Shown here: piece by piece, positions 54,393 through 63,737 of the stretch | How the letters are laid out: each line of letters begins with the position of its first letter | Position numbering within the stretch: position 1 is the stretch's first letter | Program-made: the position numbers and the translations under genes | Notes under the pieces: model-generated | What the model was told of the DNA's origin: nothing | Seen by the model: only the letters and a program-made list of their open reading frames with translations | The model's database searches: none | Assembly: GCF_002964665.1 (NCBI RefSeq) | Contig: NZ_PQBZ01000042.1 | Span: 650,951 to 714,950 of the forward strand | Origin: Pseudoalteromonas sp. T1lg23B | Lineage (GTDB): Bacteria > Pseudomonadota > Gammaproteobacteria > Enterobacterales > Alteromonadaceae | Length of the DNA: 64,000 bases | Direction of reading: 5' to 3'

Positions 54393-55550
54393 TTAATTCA
54401 ATATTTTTTCGTCACTTATGCTTTTTTGTTGTTTTTTAAATACGGAGGGCGTTAAACCTGTCTGCTTTTTAAATGCGGTGTTAAACGTTGATTTAGAATT
54501 AAAACCAACTTCATATGCGATAGTAGACACTAACTTATCGGTTGTCAGCAACAGCGTTTTTGCCAACTCTATACGATAGCTGTTTACGAAATGGAAAAAG
54601 TTCATGTGTAAGAACTGCGACAGGGTTTCTGAAATATGGTTCTCACTAATGTTCACTGCGTTAGAAAGTTTATTAAGTGACAGTTCTTCTTCCATAAATA
54701 TTTGATTTTCAAGCATAACATTTTTTAAATCAGCCGCAATTTGCGCCATTCTTTGTTCGCTTAACATTGTACTTCTAGTATTGCTTTGTTGTGGCTTACC
54801 TTTTTCTGAATCATCTAATACAGATTGTTTTAGCGCTAAATGTGCAAAGGCCACCAGCACCAGCGCTTCAAATAGTGGCAACACAACGCCTGTACCAAAC
54901 CAGCGCCACCCGAAAAATACCATGACGTATTCTACTGAATACATAAACCACGCAACCCCCCACAGGATCAACACCACTCTAAACCACCCCATAGATTGAC
55001 GTTCTATGGATGAAAATTTCTCCATCAGTTGTTGGCAATGGCGACGGTGAAGCTTTAAGGTCGCGGCCAAATATAAGCCTGTAAAAATAACAAAGACCAG
55101 CATGGTGCCTACGCACATCAATATGCCTAATTTATAGTGTTCTGGGTTGCGTGTGAGAGGGTCAGCAAGTGCAAGTTTTTCCGCTGAACTTAGACCAAAA
55201 ACGAAAGGTAACATAGGTAGAATTGCTAGCAATGGTCCCGTTAAGGCTATCAGGTAGGTTCGTTGCGATGGGGCCTTGTTTGGTGACATACAGGCGTAAG
55301 CATACAAGTATAACGCTGGGCCCAATAACATCCTGATGGGTAACTGTGCACCAACCAATGAGGGCGCATATTGATAGGCACCTGAATAGAAAAAAAGCTC
55401 GCCTAGAATATTTAACATCAACAGCGATAACAGTGCACCTAAAAAGATAGTTGGCTTTTGCTTCTCTCTGGTGCATATATCTACCAAGGCCAGTGCAGTG
55501 GCCCCTAACATACTCGAATAGATAACCGTTTGTACAACATCAATGTTCAT
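54393..55550 (-). CDS. AraC-family regulator with a multi-helix membrane domain
   Basis: A 385-aa protein. The first 240 residues hold about seven hydrophobic helices. A short linker then leads to a C-terminal AraC HTH (LSNKLSNAVNISENHISETLSQ; VSTIAYEVGFNSKSTFNTAFKKQTGLTPSVFKKQ). It should sense a membrane or small-molecule signal and act from the membrane. GGAATAA precedes the ATG. The DUF4386 gene downstream is the likely target. Confidence 0.9.
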   Translation of the reverse strand: MNIDVVQTVIYSSMLGATALALVDICTREKQKPTIFLGALLSLLMLNILGELFFYSGAYQYAPSLVGAQLPIRMLLGPALYLYAYACMSPNKAPSQRTYLIALTGPLLAILPMLPFVFGLSSAEKLALADPLTRNPEHYKLGILMCVGTMLVFVIFTGLYLAATLKLHRRHCQQLMEKFSSIERQSMGWFRVVLILWGVAWFMYSVEYVMVFFGWRWFGTGVVLPLFEALVLVAFAHLALKQSVLDDSEKGKPQQSNTRSTMLSEQRMAQIAADLKNVMLENQIFMEEELSLNKLSNAVNISENHISETLSQFLHMNFFHFVNSYRIELAKTLLLTTDKLVSTIAYEVGFNSKSTFNTAFKKQTGLTPSVFKKQQKSISDEKILN

Positions 55551-55642
55551 TTATTCCATAACCTATTGTTATAAAAACTTATATTTATAAATAACTGTAG
55601 TGCGCCGTCGATAAATACAACCGTCCACGGCCTCATAAGTCG

Positions 55643-56515
55643 TCAGTCAGTTTGGATAGCAGGGCTAGTGGGTGGGCTGTATGAGCCACCAAAACGCTTG
55701 GCTATCTGAGTGATTGTTGCTACGTCGAAGTTAGCATCGCTAAAAAATGCTTTGGGGGTATTGCCAAATACCCCTTTGAATTCTCTAATTAAATGCGCTT
55801 GGTCGTAAAATCCCGCAGCGATTGCACTGTGCGTCATCGATGGCAGTTTACCTGAGTGTTCCAACATCAAAAAGTGATTAAGACGCCAAATTTGGCTCAA
55901 TTCCTTAGACAGCAATCCGCAGTGTGCCAAAAAGTGCTTGCGAATGGTTACTTTACTCAATGAAAAGTTGTCACAAAGCGCGTGAACTTGGATATTTCCC
56001 ATATTCCTCAGAATGTAATTAGACTCAGCCCTGAATAATGCCGGGACGACAAAATTTGCTTTGATCAGTAGGTTTTCTATCAGCCAAGTTTGGGCAAGTT
56101 CGGCACATACTGCCAACAGCATATTTGCTGTTTGTGCTTTGTTTTCACTGAGTATATCAACTATTTGATTGGCAAGCCCACTGCCGCCAAAATTGCTGGT
56201 AATACTGTGTATTGAATTTTTTATTTCTACCGCGCTAAATTGAGGAAATGGTAAAAGCGCAAATGGCTTTAAGCGAATAGTGAACACCCAACAAGGTTGT
56301 TCCGCTATCAGTTGATACTGGCGAGTGTGTTGGCCCACCAGCCACATTGATGGCAACAGCAGTTGTTTGTCTGCACCGTAAATGAGCGCGTGTGTATTTA
56401 TAAGAATATCAAATACACCTTGTGGCACACTCCTTTTAATACCGCGCACTTGCTCTAAGCAAAAGCACTCCACGTAGTCGATTAACCTTGGGGTAGGCAA
56501 ACATTCTATTTTCAC
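55643..56515 (-). CDS. AraC-family regulator coupled to the XRE regulator
   Basis: A 290-aa protein with a DUF6597-like N-terminal ligand domain (VPQGVFDILINTHALIYG; PSMWLVGQHTRQYQL; FTIRLKPFALLPF). The C-terminal AraC HTH shows VHALCDNFSLSKVTIRKHFLAHCG and HSAIAAGFYDQAHLIREFKGVFGNTPKAFF. The GTG start lies 3 bases after the stop of the XRE gene (TAAAAAGTG), so translation is coupled. Two regulators in one transcript is unusual. Targets unknown. Confidence 0.85.
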   Translation of the reverse strand: MKIECLPTPRLIDYVECFCLEQVRGIKRSVPQGVFDILINTHALIYGADKQLLLPSMWLVGQHTRQYQLIAEQPCWVFTIRLKPFALLPFPQFSAVEIKNSIHSITSNFGGSGLANQIVDILSENKAQTANMLLAVCAELAQTWLIENLLIKANFVVPALFRAESNYILRNMGNIQVHALCDNFSLSKVTIRKHFLAHCGLLSKELSQIWRLNHFLMLEHSGKLPSMTHSAIAAGFYDQAHLIREFKGVFGNTPKAFFSDANFDVATITQIAKRFGGSYSPPTSPAIQTD

Positions 56516-56518
56516 TTT

Positions 56519-58018
56519 TTACTGGGCTTCGTAACAACCGGGCTGGCGAGGACACGCATTCCCACGTGTACAGATCACTCTAACCTCACTACTCAAAGCG
56601 CGTTCTATCCAGCCAATATTTAGAATACGTGCTACGCTCAAAAGCTGCTGCTTAAGGCTATGTGGGATCACACTCGCGCCACCGTGTTTAATACATAAAG
56701 CCTGTAGCTCAGCCACAACCGCCTCTGCATCCATTCCTTGCGCCGCGATAGCTGGATTGAGGTCTAACCCAGCACATAAAACATGCGAGTTGTCTGCTAA
56801 ATCCTTCACCTGTACTGACTCACAACAGTACAGCCTAGGTTTGCCATCCACCAGTAAAATTGATAACTGCGTACTGCTGTGTTGCGACAATTCAGCAAAC
56901 TTTCTAAATACAGCCCAATGCTGACAAGGGTCTTGAACCGTGCGCATATTCCCCCACGGCAGAGGGATCCCGTTACCTCGATAGACAGCCTTTAACTTGC
57001 CGGGCTGATACGCATCAAAGTAATGCCAATGTGGATAAGGTGAAACCACCGTCATGCGCCGCATTGCAACCGATGCGGAGATATTTAATTGCTCATGTAT
57101 GCCCACTTCATAGCCATGGCTGTCCAGCAATTGTCGAAAGGGTGCTTTCGGGCACAATAATGCGCCAGCAAAGAAACTGGCTTCAAAGTCACGCCATGCG
57201 TTCAAAATATCCTGTGCATTGGGGGTATCGTTGGTGCTGTGCGAGCTATCGCGAGCGCCGCCCACAGTTAATCGGCACTGCAAGCCATCTTGATTATGTA
57301 AAACCGCATGGCCAATATGAACCGCCAAATCATATTTCAAGCGACTTTCACGACTTTTCAACACACGATTTAAATACACCTTGTTTGGCGCGACAAAATA
57401 AGAAGTGGTTAAATGTTTCGTCACTTCACCTTCTTCACCCAGTTGCGTACTGCTAGATTCATCGAACCAGTGCAATTCAAGCGCGTGCGAGCGAGCAATT
57501 GTCATCAAGTCATCACTGTTGAGATAGAGATTTTTATTGCCTACTTCTTCGGCTGCTCGCTCTAAGTCGGGAAAGTGGTTTTGGTGGTGTTCTTGGTGAG
57601 CACGTATCAGTAAGTGAGCAAACTGGCGACCACTGATCCCAGTCTGAGATAGCATCTCCGGTATGGCAATTTGTAAAATATCATTCGAGAACAAAAAATT
57701 TGGCTCAAGGGCCATGCCCGAGATCCCGCCATGATTACCTTTTGCGGGTATGATATTGGTCGCTTCTGGCTCATTGTCTAAAAACCAAGAGACGGGCTTT
57801 TGGAACACCTCGGAGAGATTCTCCAACATACTATGACTGGGTGTGCGTTTACCCCGCTCAATCATAGACAGATAGGATACTGAGGGAGCTGATTGTGCAT
57901 CGACACGAATACAGCGGGCCGACAGGTCCTCTAAAGTAAGGTGATTACGTTTCCTCAAGTTACGAATTTTTGTGCCCAGAAAATGGGATTTTCGCATCAA
58001 ACTTTGTTCTTTTTTCAT
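56519..58018 (-). CDS. XRE-family regulator, DUF3612/short-chain-fatty-acyl regulator type
   Basis: A 499-aa protein. The N-terminal HTH (GTKIRNLRKRNHLTLEDLSARC; YLSMIERGKRTPSHSMLENLSEVFQKPVSWFLD) is followed by a long effector region. This has an IrrE-like central part (YDLAVHIGHAVLHNQDG; AWRDFEASFFAGALLCPKAPFRQLLDSHGYEVG) and a Cys-containing C-terminus (VICTRGNACPRQPGC). This layout fits DUF3612-type regulators, which I recall near glyoxylate or propionate genes. It is divergent from a malate-synthase-like domain protein, which supports a link to acetyl- or propionyl-CoA metabolism. Confidence 0.83.
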   Translation of the reverse strand: MKKEQSLMRKSHFLGTKIRNLRKRNHLTLEDLSARCIRVDAQSAPSVSYLSMIERGKRTPSHSMLENLSEVFQKPVSWFLDNEPEATNIIPAKGNHGGISGMALEPNFLFSNDILQIAIPEMLSQTGISGRQFAHLLIRAHQEHHQNHFPDLERAAEEVGNKNLYLNSDDLMTIARSHALELHWFDESSSTQLGEEGEVTKHLTTSYFVAPNKVYLNRVLKSRESRLKYDLAVHIGHAVLHNQDGLQCRLTVGGARDSSHSTNDTPNAQDILNAWRDFEASFFAGALLCPKAPFRQLLDSHGYEVGIHEQLNISASVAMRRMTVVSPYPHWHYFDAYQPGKLKAVYRGNGIPLPWGNMRTVQDPCQHWAVFRKFAELSQHSSTQLSILLVDGKPRLYCCESVQVKDLADNSHVLCAGLDLNPAIAAQGMDAEAVVAELQALCIKHGGASVIPHSLKQQLLSVARILNIGWIERALSSEVRVICTRGNACPRQPGCYEAQ

Positions 58019-58190
58019 TATTTTTATACCAACAAATGTATCTGCCTGTGTTTAAAAATAACACAATTTGTAAAATTTACACTGTAAAATTCTTTTTGTG
58101 AAATTATCTAAAAAAGTCGCATACACTGAATTTGAACACTCTCACAAATCATGTACACAATTACAACGACCAGGAATGAGGTAACACATT

Positions 58191-58673
58191 ATGACAGCAC
58201 TCACCCGTTCAAATTTTGAAACGCAACCACAAAGTTGCCAAAAACTTAGCATTGCCAAGCAATTCCTTGATCAGCACTGTCCGCTGGATCATGGCTCCCA
58301 TCTACAAGCGACCCACTATGTTGTTTACTACAACCACCTAATGGCATTTTTTGCTGACGGCAGTCACTGTGGTTTGAAATACCCTAAACAGTTTGTTGCT
58401 TTATGTGGCCACAGAGATGACCCCAGCGCAATTTTGCTCAAGAAATCCGACGGCTTACATATTGAAATCGCCTTCAACCGCTGCGGAGAAACCGGCAAAA
58501 TTGACCACGCCAACATTGACGATATTCAGGTTGAAACGCAACTGAGCAGTGTAGAGCATCAAGCTCAGCAGGTGCAGCTTAATCGTTTGTGGATGAGCTT
58601 TTTAACAGGCGTCCAAACCGCTACCCACTGTAAACAATATACTGCTAAAGATGGCAGTGATTACCTGCTGTAA
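58191..58673 (+). CDS. Free-standing malate synthase G insertion-domain-like protein
   Basis: A 160-aa soluble protein. Residues 47-125 (VYYNHLMAFFADGSHCGLKYPKQFVAL; PSAILLKKSDGLHIEIAFNR; HANIDDIQVETQLSSVEH) line up with the alpha/beta insertion domain of malate synthase G, whose signature is ADGS...LK.PxQFVGYxG...PSAILLKNNGLHIEI, then D.A.I.DV.xE. The TIM barrel, with its catalytic Arg and acidic residues, is absent, so it is not a malate synthase itself. It could be a binding or regulatory derivative. The match is from memory of the family. Divergent from the XRE regulator. A terminator follows at 58697. Confidence 0.7.
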   Translation: MTALTRSNFETQPQSCQKLSIAKQFLDQHCPLDHGSHLQATHYVVYYNHLMAFFADGSHCGLKYPKQFVALCGHRDDPSAILLKKSDGLHIEIAFNRCGETGKIDHANIDDIQVETQLSSVEHQAQQVQLNRLWMSFLTGVQTATHCKQYTAKDGSDYLL

Positions 58674-58696
58674 GCCACATGCGTAACCATAAAAAT

Positions 58697-58720
58697 GGCA
58701 CTGCAAGCCATAGCAGTGCC
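58697..58720 (+). terminator. Hairpin terminator after the malate-synthase-like gene
   Basis: GGCACTGC (58697-58704) and GCAGTGCC (58713-58720) pair perfectly. TTGAATTTT follows. Confidence 0.75.
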
Positions 58721-58881
58721 TTGAATTTTAGGTAACTTTTAAATTCTTCGCTGATTATTTTTCCTGTCACTAACTAGTATTACCACTTTATTGGCATCGC
58801 TCACACACGCTGACATTGTGCTTATCCCCCAGTTAAGGCTATATTTCCACTATCTTCATGGAAATAGGAATGGAAGAAGCA

Positions 58882-60786
58882 ATGGATATAAAAGTACTGT
58901 GCGGCCCCATGCTCAGAAGGGTCGACTCACAAACAGCCTGCATTTGGTTGATCATACACGGTGTATTTGAACAGCAAGCACTGACCGCCACAACCTCGTT
59001 AATGATGGCGTCCCTGAATGACGATGCACACGTTGACAGCATTAAAATTGGCAACAATTTAAATGCGGTTATGATCACGCTTAAAGCGCCTCAGAGCGGC
59101 TGGCCAGAACAGGATTTAATTCACTACGATTTACGCTATAACAATACCAGCCTCTTTCAAAGCCAGTTCTTTAATGGCCCGCTGCCCGTTTATCCAGGTC
59201 ACGCTCTACCATGTTTTCGGTATGTGGCAAACAATCAAAAAATATTAAATGCCTCTTGTCGCAAACCTCATGGTGCCAAACAAGACGCTCTAGCTGCATA
59301 CGATAAAAGTGTCGAACACAGTAACAAGTTGGACACACTGCCTGATGTCGCATTTTTCACAGGGGATCAAATCTACGCCGATGATGTAGACCCGCAAGTC
59401 GCTAAATACCTGTTTGAGCAATCGCAGTTGCTATTTAACGATGAAGCGCTGGCAAGCCCTGTAAGCGACAATACTGAGCATTGGCGAAGTCACTTAAGCG
59501 ACCTTGGCTGGCAAAACCGACACTTATTACTGAATAAAAAAGAAGGTTTTTACACTACGGCAGGGCACCAACATTTAATTGGTTTTGCTGAATATATGTT
59601 GATGTATATGCTGGCGTGGGGTGGCCTGTGCCACGAACTTGCAGAACCGACCGACAAGCTACCGAGCAATCGCCATGCACTGCCATATAAGGAGCGCAAA
59701 CGGATCCGCAATGAATGGGAAAGCTATGAAAAGGCCAACACTTTTGTAAAACAAAGCTGGCGCGTGCGGCGCTTATTGGCCCATGTTCCAAGTTATATGA
59801 TGTTCGATGACCATGAAGTAACTGACGACTGGAACCTAACCCAACAAATTACACAACAACTGAGCCACTCAGCCAGCCTAGGCCAGCAGGTGGTGACCAA
59901 TGCATTGGCGGCGTTTACTATTTGTCAGGCGTGGGGCAATCACCCAGAGCAACAAAAGCCGCTTATTGAGAGTGTTTTGCCAAACTTCATCAATGCGCTG
60001 CCAGCGTATAATCCGCAAAGCTATCAACAAGCCTTTGAGCACCTCACAAGTCAGAACTTTACAACGCTTGCCCCAACCTCACCGCCTGCATTATTGGTCG
60101 ATACCCGCACCCAACGCACTTTTCGCCCTGAGCGGCCGCTATATCCGCTACTTGTCGATGATGCCGCGTTAACCCATATTCGCACTTTGCTTGCCACACT
60201 TGATGGAGCAACGGAGCGATTATTGGTGCTCTCGCCCGCACCTATGTTTGGGTTTACTGAGCTAGAACAGATGCAACTTGGCTCCGTAGATATGCTCAAA
60301 CACACCGCAGCAACGGCCGTTGATGGTGAATGCTGGATTAGTGACGAGCAACAATTAGAGAAGTTTTGTGAAGCCATCACCGCTGTTAGCAATTTGAAAG
60401 AATGTTATGTGCTCTCTGGTGATGTGCACTACGGCTTTTGTCGAAAGAAAACAATAGCACACCCAGCTAATGCGCATAATGTTAACTTTTGGCAACTGAC
60501 CAGTAGCTCCATCTCCAATCGCCCGGTTGGCGCGATGGAGCTGGCGCTGGATGCACTGCATAAAGGCACCGTATTTGGTTTATCAGTTAATCCATTTAAG
60601 AAGAAGCATACCCAGTATCTAAAACCTGAACGCTGGCAAGGCAAATTCCTCTCTGGGCATTTAAATCTGGGCATACTTACACTTGACGCGCCAGATTCGC
60701 ACCACTATTGCATGCATGTGCTTAGGCCAAAGGGCAAATGGAAAAAGTGGGAATATGATTTACGCAAACCCGACTTGCTACAATGA
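58882..60786 (+). CDS. PhoD-like metallophosphatase
   Basis: About 634 aa with no signal peptide. The start MDIKVLCGPMLRRVDSQTACIWL is the beta-sandwich domain typical before PhoD-like phosphatases. Metal-site text includes DVAFFTGDQIYADDVDP near residue 160, VPSYMMFDDHEVTDDWNL near 305, and LSGDVHYGFC near 510. GGAAG lies 6 bases upstream of the ATG at 58882; an earlier start at 58858 has no such site. Family members hydrolyse phosphodiesters or related esters. Its lack of export signal suggests an intracellular or non-classical role. Confidence 0.85.
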   Translation: MDIKVLCGPMLRRVDSQTACIWLIIHGVFEQQALTATTSLMMASLNDDAHVDSIKIGNNLNAVMITLKAPQSGWPEQDLIHYDLRYNNTSLFQSQFFNGPLPVYPGHALPCFRYVANNQKILNASCRKPHGAKQDALAAYDKSVEHSNKLDTLPDVAFFTGDQIYADDVDPQVAKYLFEQSQLLFNDEALASPVSDNTEHWRSHLSDLGWQNRHLLLNKKEGFYTTAGHQHLIGFAEYMLMYMLAWGGLCHELAEPTDKLPSNRHALPYKERKRIRNEWESYEKANTFVKQSWRVRRLLAHVPSYMMFDDHEVTDDWNLTQQITQQLSHSASLGQQVVTNALAAFTICQAWGNHPEQQKPLIESVLPNFINALPAYNPQSYQQAFEHLTSQNFTTLAPTSPPALLVDTRTQRTFRPERPLYPLLVDDAALTHIRTLLATLDGATERLLVLSPAPMFGFTELEQMQLGSVDMLKHTAATAVDGECWISDEQQLEKFCEAITAVSNLKECYVLSGDVHYGFCRKKTIAHPANAHNVNFWQLTSSSISNRPVGAMELALDALHKGTVFGLSVNPFKKKHTQYLKPERWQGKFLSGHLNLGILTLDAPDSHHYCMHVLRPKGKWKKWEYDLRKPDLLQ

Positions 60787-61097
60787 GCAACCCCAAGACA
60801 GTTGTGGTTAGCGCAACTGTCTCTCATTCCGCATGTAGCGTGATGCCCAATTCTCCCCCAATACGTTACTGCCACAGGCGAATAAGCTCTTGAACAATGT
60901 AAAAATAAGCACCTACTCCCAAATAAACAGCGCGATTTGCGCTACAGGCTATGTGTAAAGTTATTTACACACTCAATATCATCACAACTGGTGTTTACTC
61001 TTTGTTGTTCTGTTAATTGGTTGTTATTCTTGGGCAAACCACCTTTAGTCGCAGACCTCTATAAGCGTTGCGACTTTTGCTAAAGCAGGACTAAACC
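60787..61097. other. Intergenic region upstream of tryptophan dioxygenase
   Basis: About 310 bp. A hairpin GACAGTTG/CAACTGTC (60797-60821) lies after the phosphatase gene. The 20-bp palindrome at 60952-60971 is a candidate operator for the downstream operon. No gene is seen. Confidence 0.6.
60952..60971. promoter_or_regulatory. Candidate operator upstream of the tryptophan catabolic genes
   Basis: TGTGTAAAGTTATTTACACA is a perfect palindrome with 8-bp arms and a 4-bp centre, 127 bp before the dioxygenase ATG. The TGTAAA/TTTACA halves resemble TyrR half-sites, but the centre is 4 bp instead of TyrR's 6 bp, so the regulator is uncertain. Confidence 0.55.
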
Positions 61098-61961
61098 ATG
61101 AGTTGCCCATACCATTCTGACAACAAACCTAGTAATTACCGCGCCATGGAAAAAGACATTCATACCGATTTTAAGGATGATATGTCGTATGGTGACTATT
61201 TAAATCTTGAAAAGGTGCTCAGCGCCCAGCACCCATTGTCTGACCAACATGATGAAATGCTCTTTATTGTTATTCATCAGGCCAGTGAACTTTGGTTAAA
61301 ACTTGCAGGTCATGAACTGAACGAAGCCATTGAAAACATTAAAAATGGCGACTTCGGTCATGCCTTTAAGGTGATCTCTCGCGTAAAGCAGATCTTAAGT
61401 CAACTAACGCAATCATGGGGCATTCTCTCCACCTTGACGCCTGTTGATTATCTAAAGTTTCGCGATGCATTGGGTCATTCGTCTGGCTTCCAGTCATACG
61501 GGTATCGAAAGATTGAATTTTTGCTTGGCAATAAAAATACCGAATTGCTGAAAGTGCACGAAAGCAACCCAGCCGTGCACAGCGAACTCAATGATATTTT
61601 GCATAAACCTAGTCTCTATGACGAAGCATTAATCGCATTACAAGCTCAAGGCCTACCAATTGACCAAAGCGTACTAGATAGAGACTTTAGTCAGCCTTAC
61701 GAAGCTAACCAAAGCGTGTTAGATGCTTGGCTTATGGTCTACCGTGACGCCGATAAATACTTCCATTTGTACGAGTTAGCTGAAAAACTGGTTGATATCG
61801 AAGATAGCTTCCAACAGTGGCGTTTTAAACACATGTACACGGTACAACGGATTATCGGAAATAAAACAGGAACAGGCGGTTCATCAGGTGTTGAGTTTTT
61901 GAAAAAAGCACTGGATATCAGCTTTTTCCCTGAATTATTCGAACTGCGAACACACTTGTAA
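61098..61961 (+). CDS. kynA: Tryptophan 2,3-dioxygenase
   Basis: A 287-aa heme enzyme opening the indole ring of L-tryptophan to N-formylkynurenine. The fold's markers are SYGDYLNLEKVLSAQHPLSDQHDEMLFIVIHQASELWLKL near residue 30 (substrate-contacting His), SSGFQSYGYRKIEFLLGNKN near 130, and WRFKHMYTVQRIIGNKTGTGGSSGVEFLK with the heme-ligating His near 240. AGGA precedes the ATG. A kynureninase-like gene follows after 20 bp. No arylformamidase gene is in the window. Confidence 0.96.
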   Translation: MSCPYHSDNKPSNYRAMEKDIHTDFKDDMSYGDYLNLEKVLSAQHPLSDQHDEMLFIVIHQASELWLKLAGHELNEAIENIKNGDFGHAFKVISRVKQILSQLTQSWGILSTLTPVDYLKFRDALGHSSGFQSYGYRKIEFLLGNKNTELLKVHESNPAVHSELNDILHKPSLYDEALIALQAQGLPIDQSVLDRDFSQPYEANQSVLDAWLMVYRDADKYFHLYELAEKLVDIEDSFQQWRFKHMYTVQRIIGNKTGTGGSSGVEFLKKALDISFFPELFELRTHL

Positions 61962-61981
61962 TCCAACTCGGAGCCATAACT

Positions 61982-63169
61982 ATGACCACTGAAATTGCAC
62001 TAGAGCTGCAACCTCACTACAGTGACTTCCAAGTTGATAAACGCATTTTGCTTTCTGGGCACTCGCATCAAGCTTGGCCCAATGTTGCCAAAAATGGCTT
62101 GTTAGAATGTTATCAAGATGCCGCACTGCATGTTGACGACAAATGGTCCAACGCCTTTGCTAAAGCGCAGCGCGTGAAAAGCTTTTACAGCGAGTTGTTG
62201 GGCGAGCCAGATGCCGAAATCACACTAGGTGCCTCGACCCATGAGTTGCTGTTACGCTTTTTATCGGACTTAAACTGTTTTAAACAGCCAAGCTCCAAAG
62301 CGGTTAAAATTGTTACCACTGATGGCGAATTCCACTCGATGCGTAGGCAACTAAACCGTTTTAAACAACTGAATATGCACATTGAGATTGTGCCAGTTGC
62401 CCCCAGTGAAACGCTGGCGCAAAGATTGATCGAGAAAATTGACGCGCAAACCGATGCAGTAATGATCTCCGCGGTGTTTTATGGCACCAGTGAGATTTTT
62501 AGAGGCGTTGGCGCGGTTGCCCAGCACGCCCACACCCTCAATGTACCTTGCTTGGTTGATACCTATCATGCCTTAAATGTGGTGCCATTCGATATTAAAA
62601 GCTGGCAACTTGAACATGCTTTTATCGTCTCGGGTGGCTATAAATACTGCCAAGCCGGTGAAGGTAACTGCATGATGCGCATTCCCAAAGGCTATAATGG
62701 CAGCCCAATAATAACCGGCTGGTATGCGGAATTTAGCGCACTGAACCAAGCCCCAGGGCAAGTGGGTTATGGGCCCGGTTCAAGCGCCTTTGACGGTGCA
62801 ACGTACGACCCAAGCAGTCACTACCGCGCCGCTGCGGTGTTTGACTTTTTTACCGAGCAACAGCTTACACCGACCACACTCAGAGCCATTAATCAGCAAC
62901 AAATTGCTCAGCTTAAAAATGGTATTGCTGCGGTGCCTAAGCTGGCAGACGCCTTTACGCTTGCGGCTCACCCGCTTGAGAATAATGGTGGATTTTTGGC
63001 ACTCACCACCGCCAATGCCAGTCAATGGGTTACCAAACTCCATGAGCATGGCATTCAAACCGATAGCCGTGGTAGTCAGCTAAGATTGGGACCCGCGCCT
63101 TATATCAGCCAAGCCCAAATTAATCAGGCTCTGAATATAATGGAAGACATTGTCGGCGATTTATCGTAA
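61982..63169 (+). CDS. Class V aminotransferase-fold enzyme, probable kynureninase
   Basis: A 395-aa PLP enzyme. The N-terminal ILLSGHSHQAWPNVAKNG and LLGEPDAEITLGASTHELLLRFLS recall the kynureninase fold. PLP contacts appear in VPCLVDTYHALNVVPFDI (Asp) and the Schiff-base Lys in VSGGYKYCQAGEGNCMM. Kynureninase hydrolyses kynurenine to anthranilate and alanine. Its position 20 bp after tryptophan dioxygenase supports this, but sequence identity to classical KynU is low, so another class V role is possible. GGAG precedes the ATG. Confidence 0.82.
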   Translation: MTTEIALELQPHYSDFQVDKRILLSGHSHQAWPNVAKNGLLECYQDAALHVDDKWSNAFAKAQRVKSFYSELLGEPDAEITLGASTHELLLRFLSDLNCFKQPSSKAVKIVTTDGEFHSMRRQLNRFKQLNMHIEIVPVAPSETLAQRLIEKIDAQTDAVMISAVFYGTSEIFRGVGAVAQHAHTLNVPCLVDTYHALNVVPFDIKSWQLEHAFIVSGGYKYCQAGEGNCMMRIPKGYNGSPIITGWYAEFSALNQAPGQVGYGPGSSAFDGATYDPSSHYRAAAVFDFFTEQQLTPTTLRAINQQQIAQLKNGIAAVPKLADAFTLAAHPLENNGGFLALTTANASQWVTKLHEHGIQTDSRGSQLRLGPAPYISQAQINQALNIMEDIVGDLS

Positions 63170-63180
63170 TTCCTTTTGCT

Positions 63181-63207
63181 ATCACCATGGTGCAACGCCA
63201 TGGTGAT
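63181..63207. terminator. Hairpin after the kynureninase-like gene
   Basis: ATCACCATGG (63181-63190) and CCATGGTGAT (63198-63207) form a perfect 10-bp stem with a 7-base loop, 12 bp past the stop. The T-run is weak, so termination or attenuation before the cupin gene is uncertain. Confidence 0.55.
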
Positions 63208-63371
63208 ACTAACTTAGCAACCGTAACTACAAACCCACATTGAAATTTTCCCTATAAAACAAAAGCTAACCTACTGTTTTGATGAGCCCACACGACTTTA
63301 CACAAGTACAACAAGAGAGTAAATTCATAAACTAGCTACAGCGGTTTCCCTTCAATTATTAGGACAGATTT

Positions 63372-63737
63372 ATGTCATCGGAAAAAATCAACTTACAGGA
63401 AAAACTCGCTAAGTTCAGTGAGCACTGGTCTCCTCGTGTTATTGCACAAATGAATGATTACCAGTTTAAACTCGCCAAATTTAAAGGGGAGTTTACTTGG
63501 CACGCCCACAACGATACCGACGAAGTATTTTTAGTGATTGAAGGTAAGATGGGCATCGAATTTAGAGACAAAGTGGTTGAACTTTCTGAGGGCGAAATGT
63601 ACGTGGTACCCAAAGGGGTGGAACACAAGCCCTTTGCTCACGAAGAGTGCAAAGTCATGCTGGTAGAGCCATCCGGTGTGGTCAATACCGGTGACGCTGG
63701 CGGTGAACTAACCGCCCAAAATGATGTGTGGATTTGA
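63372..63737 (+). CDS. Cupin-domain protein
   Basis: A 121-aa single cupin, cytoplasmic. The metal motifs are FTWHAHNDTDEVFLVIEGKMGIEF (two His and a Glu) and EGEMYVVPKGVEHKPFA (third His). This small family is common and uncharacterised; a mannose-6-phosphate-isomerase-like or binding role is possible. GGACAG lies just before the ATG. It stands 202 bp after the kynureninase-like gene, with a hairpin between, so co-regulation is possible but not shown. Confidence 0.87.
   Translation: MSSEKINLQEKLAKFSEHWSPRVIAQMNDYQFKLAKFKGEFTWHAHNDTDEVFLVIEGKMGIEFRDKVVELSEGEMYVVPKGVEHKPFAHEECKVMLVEPSGVVNTGDAGGELTAQNDVWI

Noticed and set aside
60953..60970. TyrR box
   Set aside because: Half-sites fit, but the central spacing is 4 bp rather than 6 bp; reported only as an unassigned operator.
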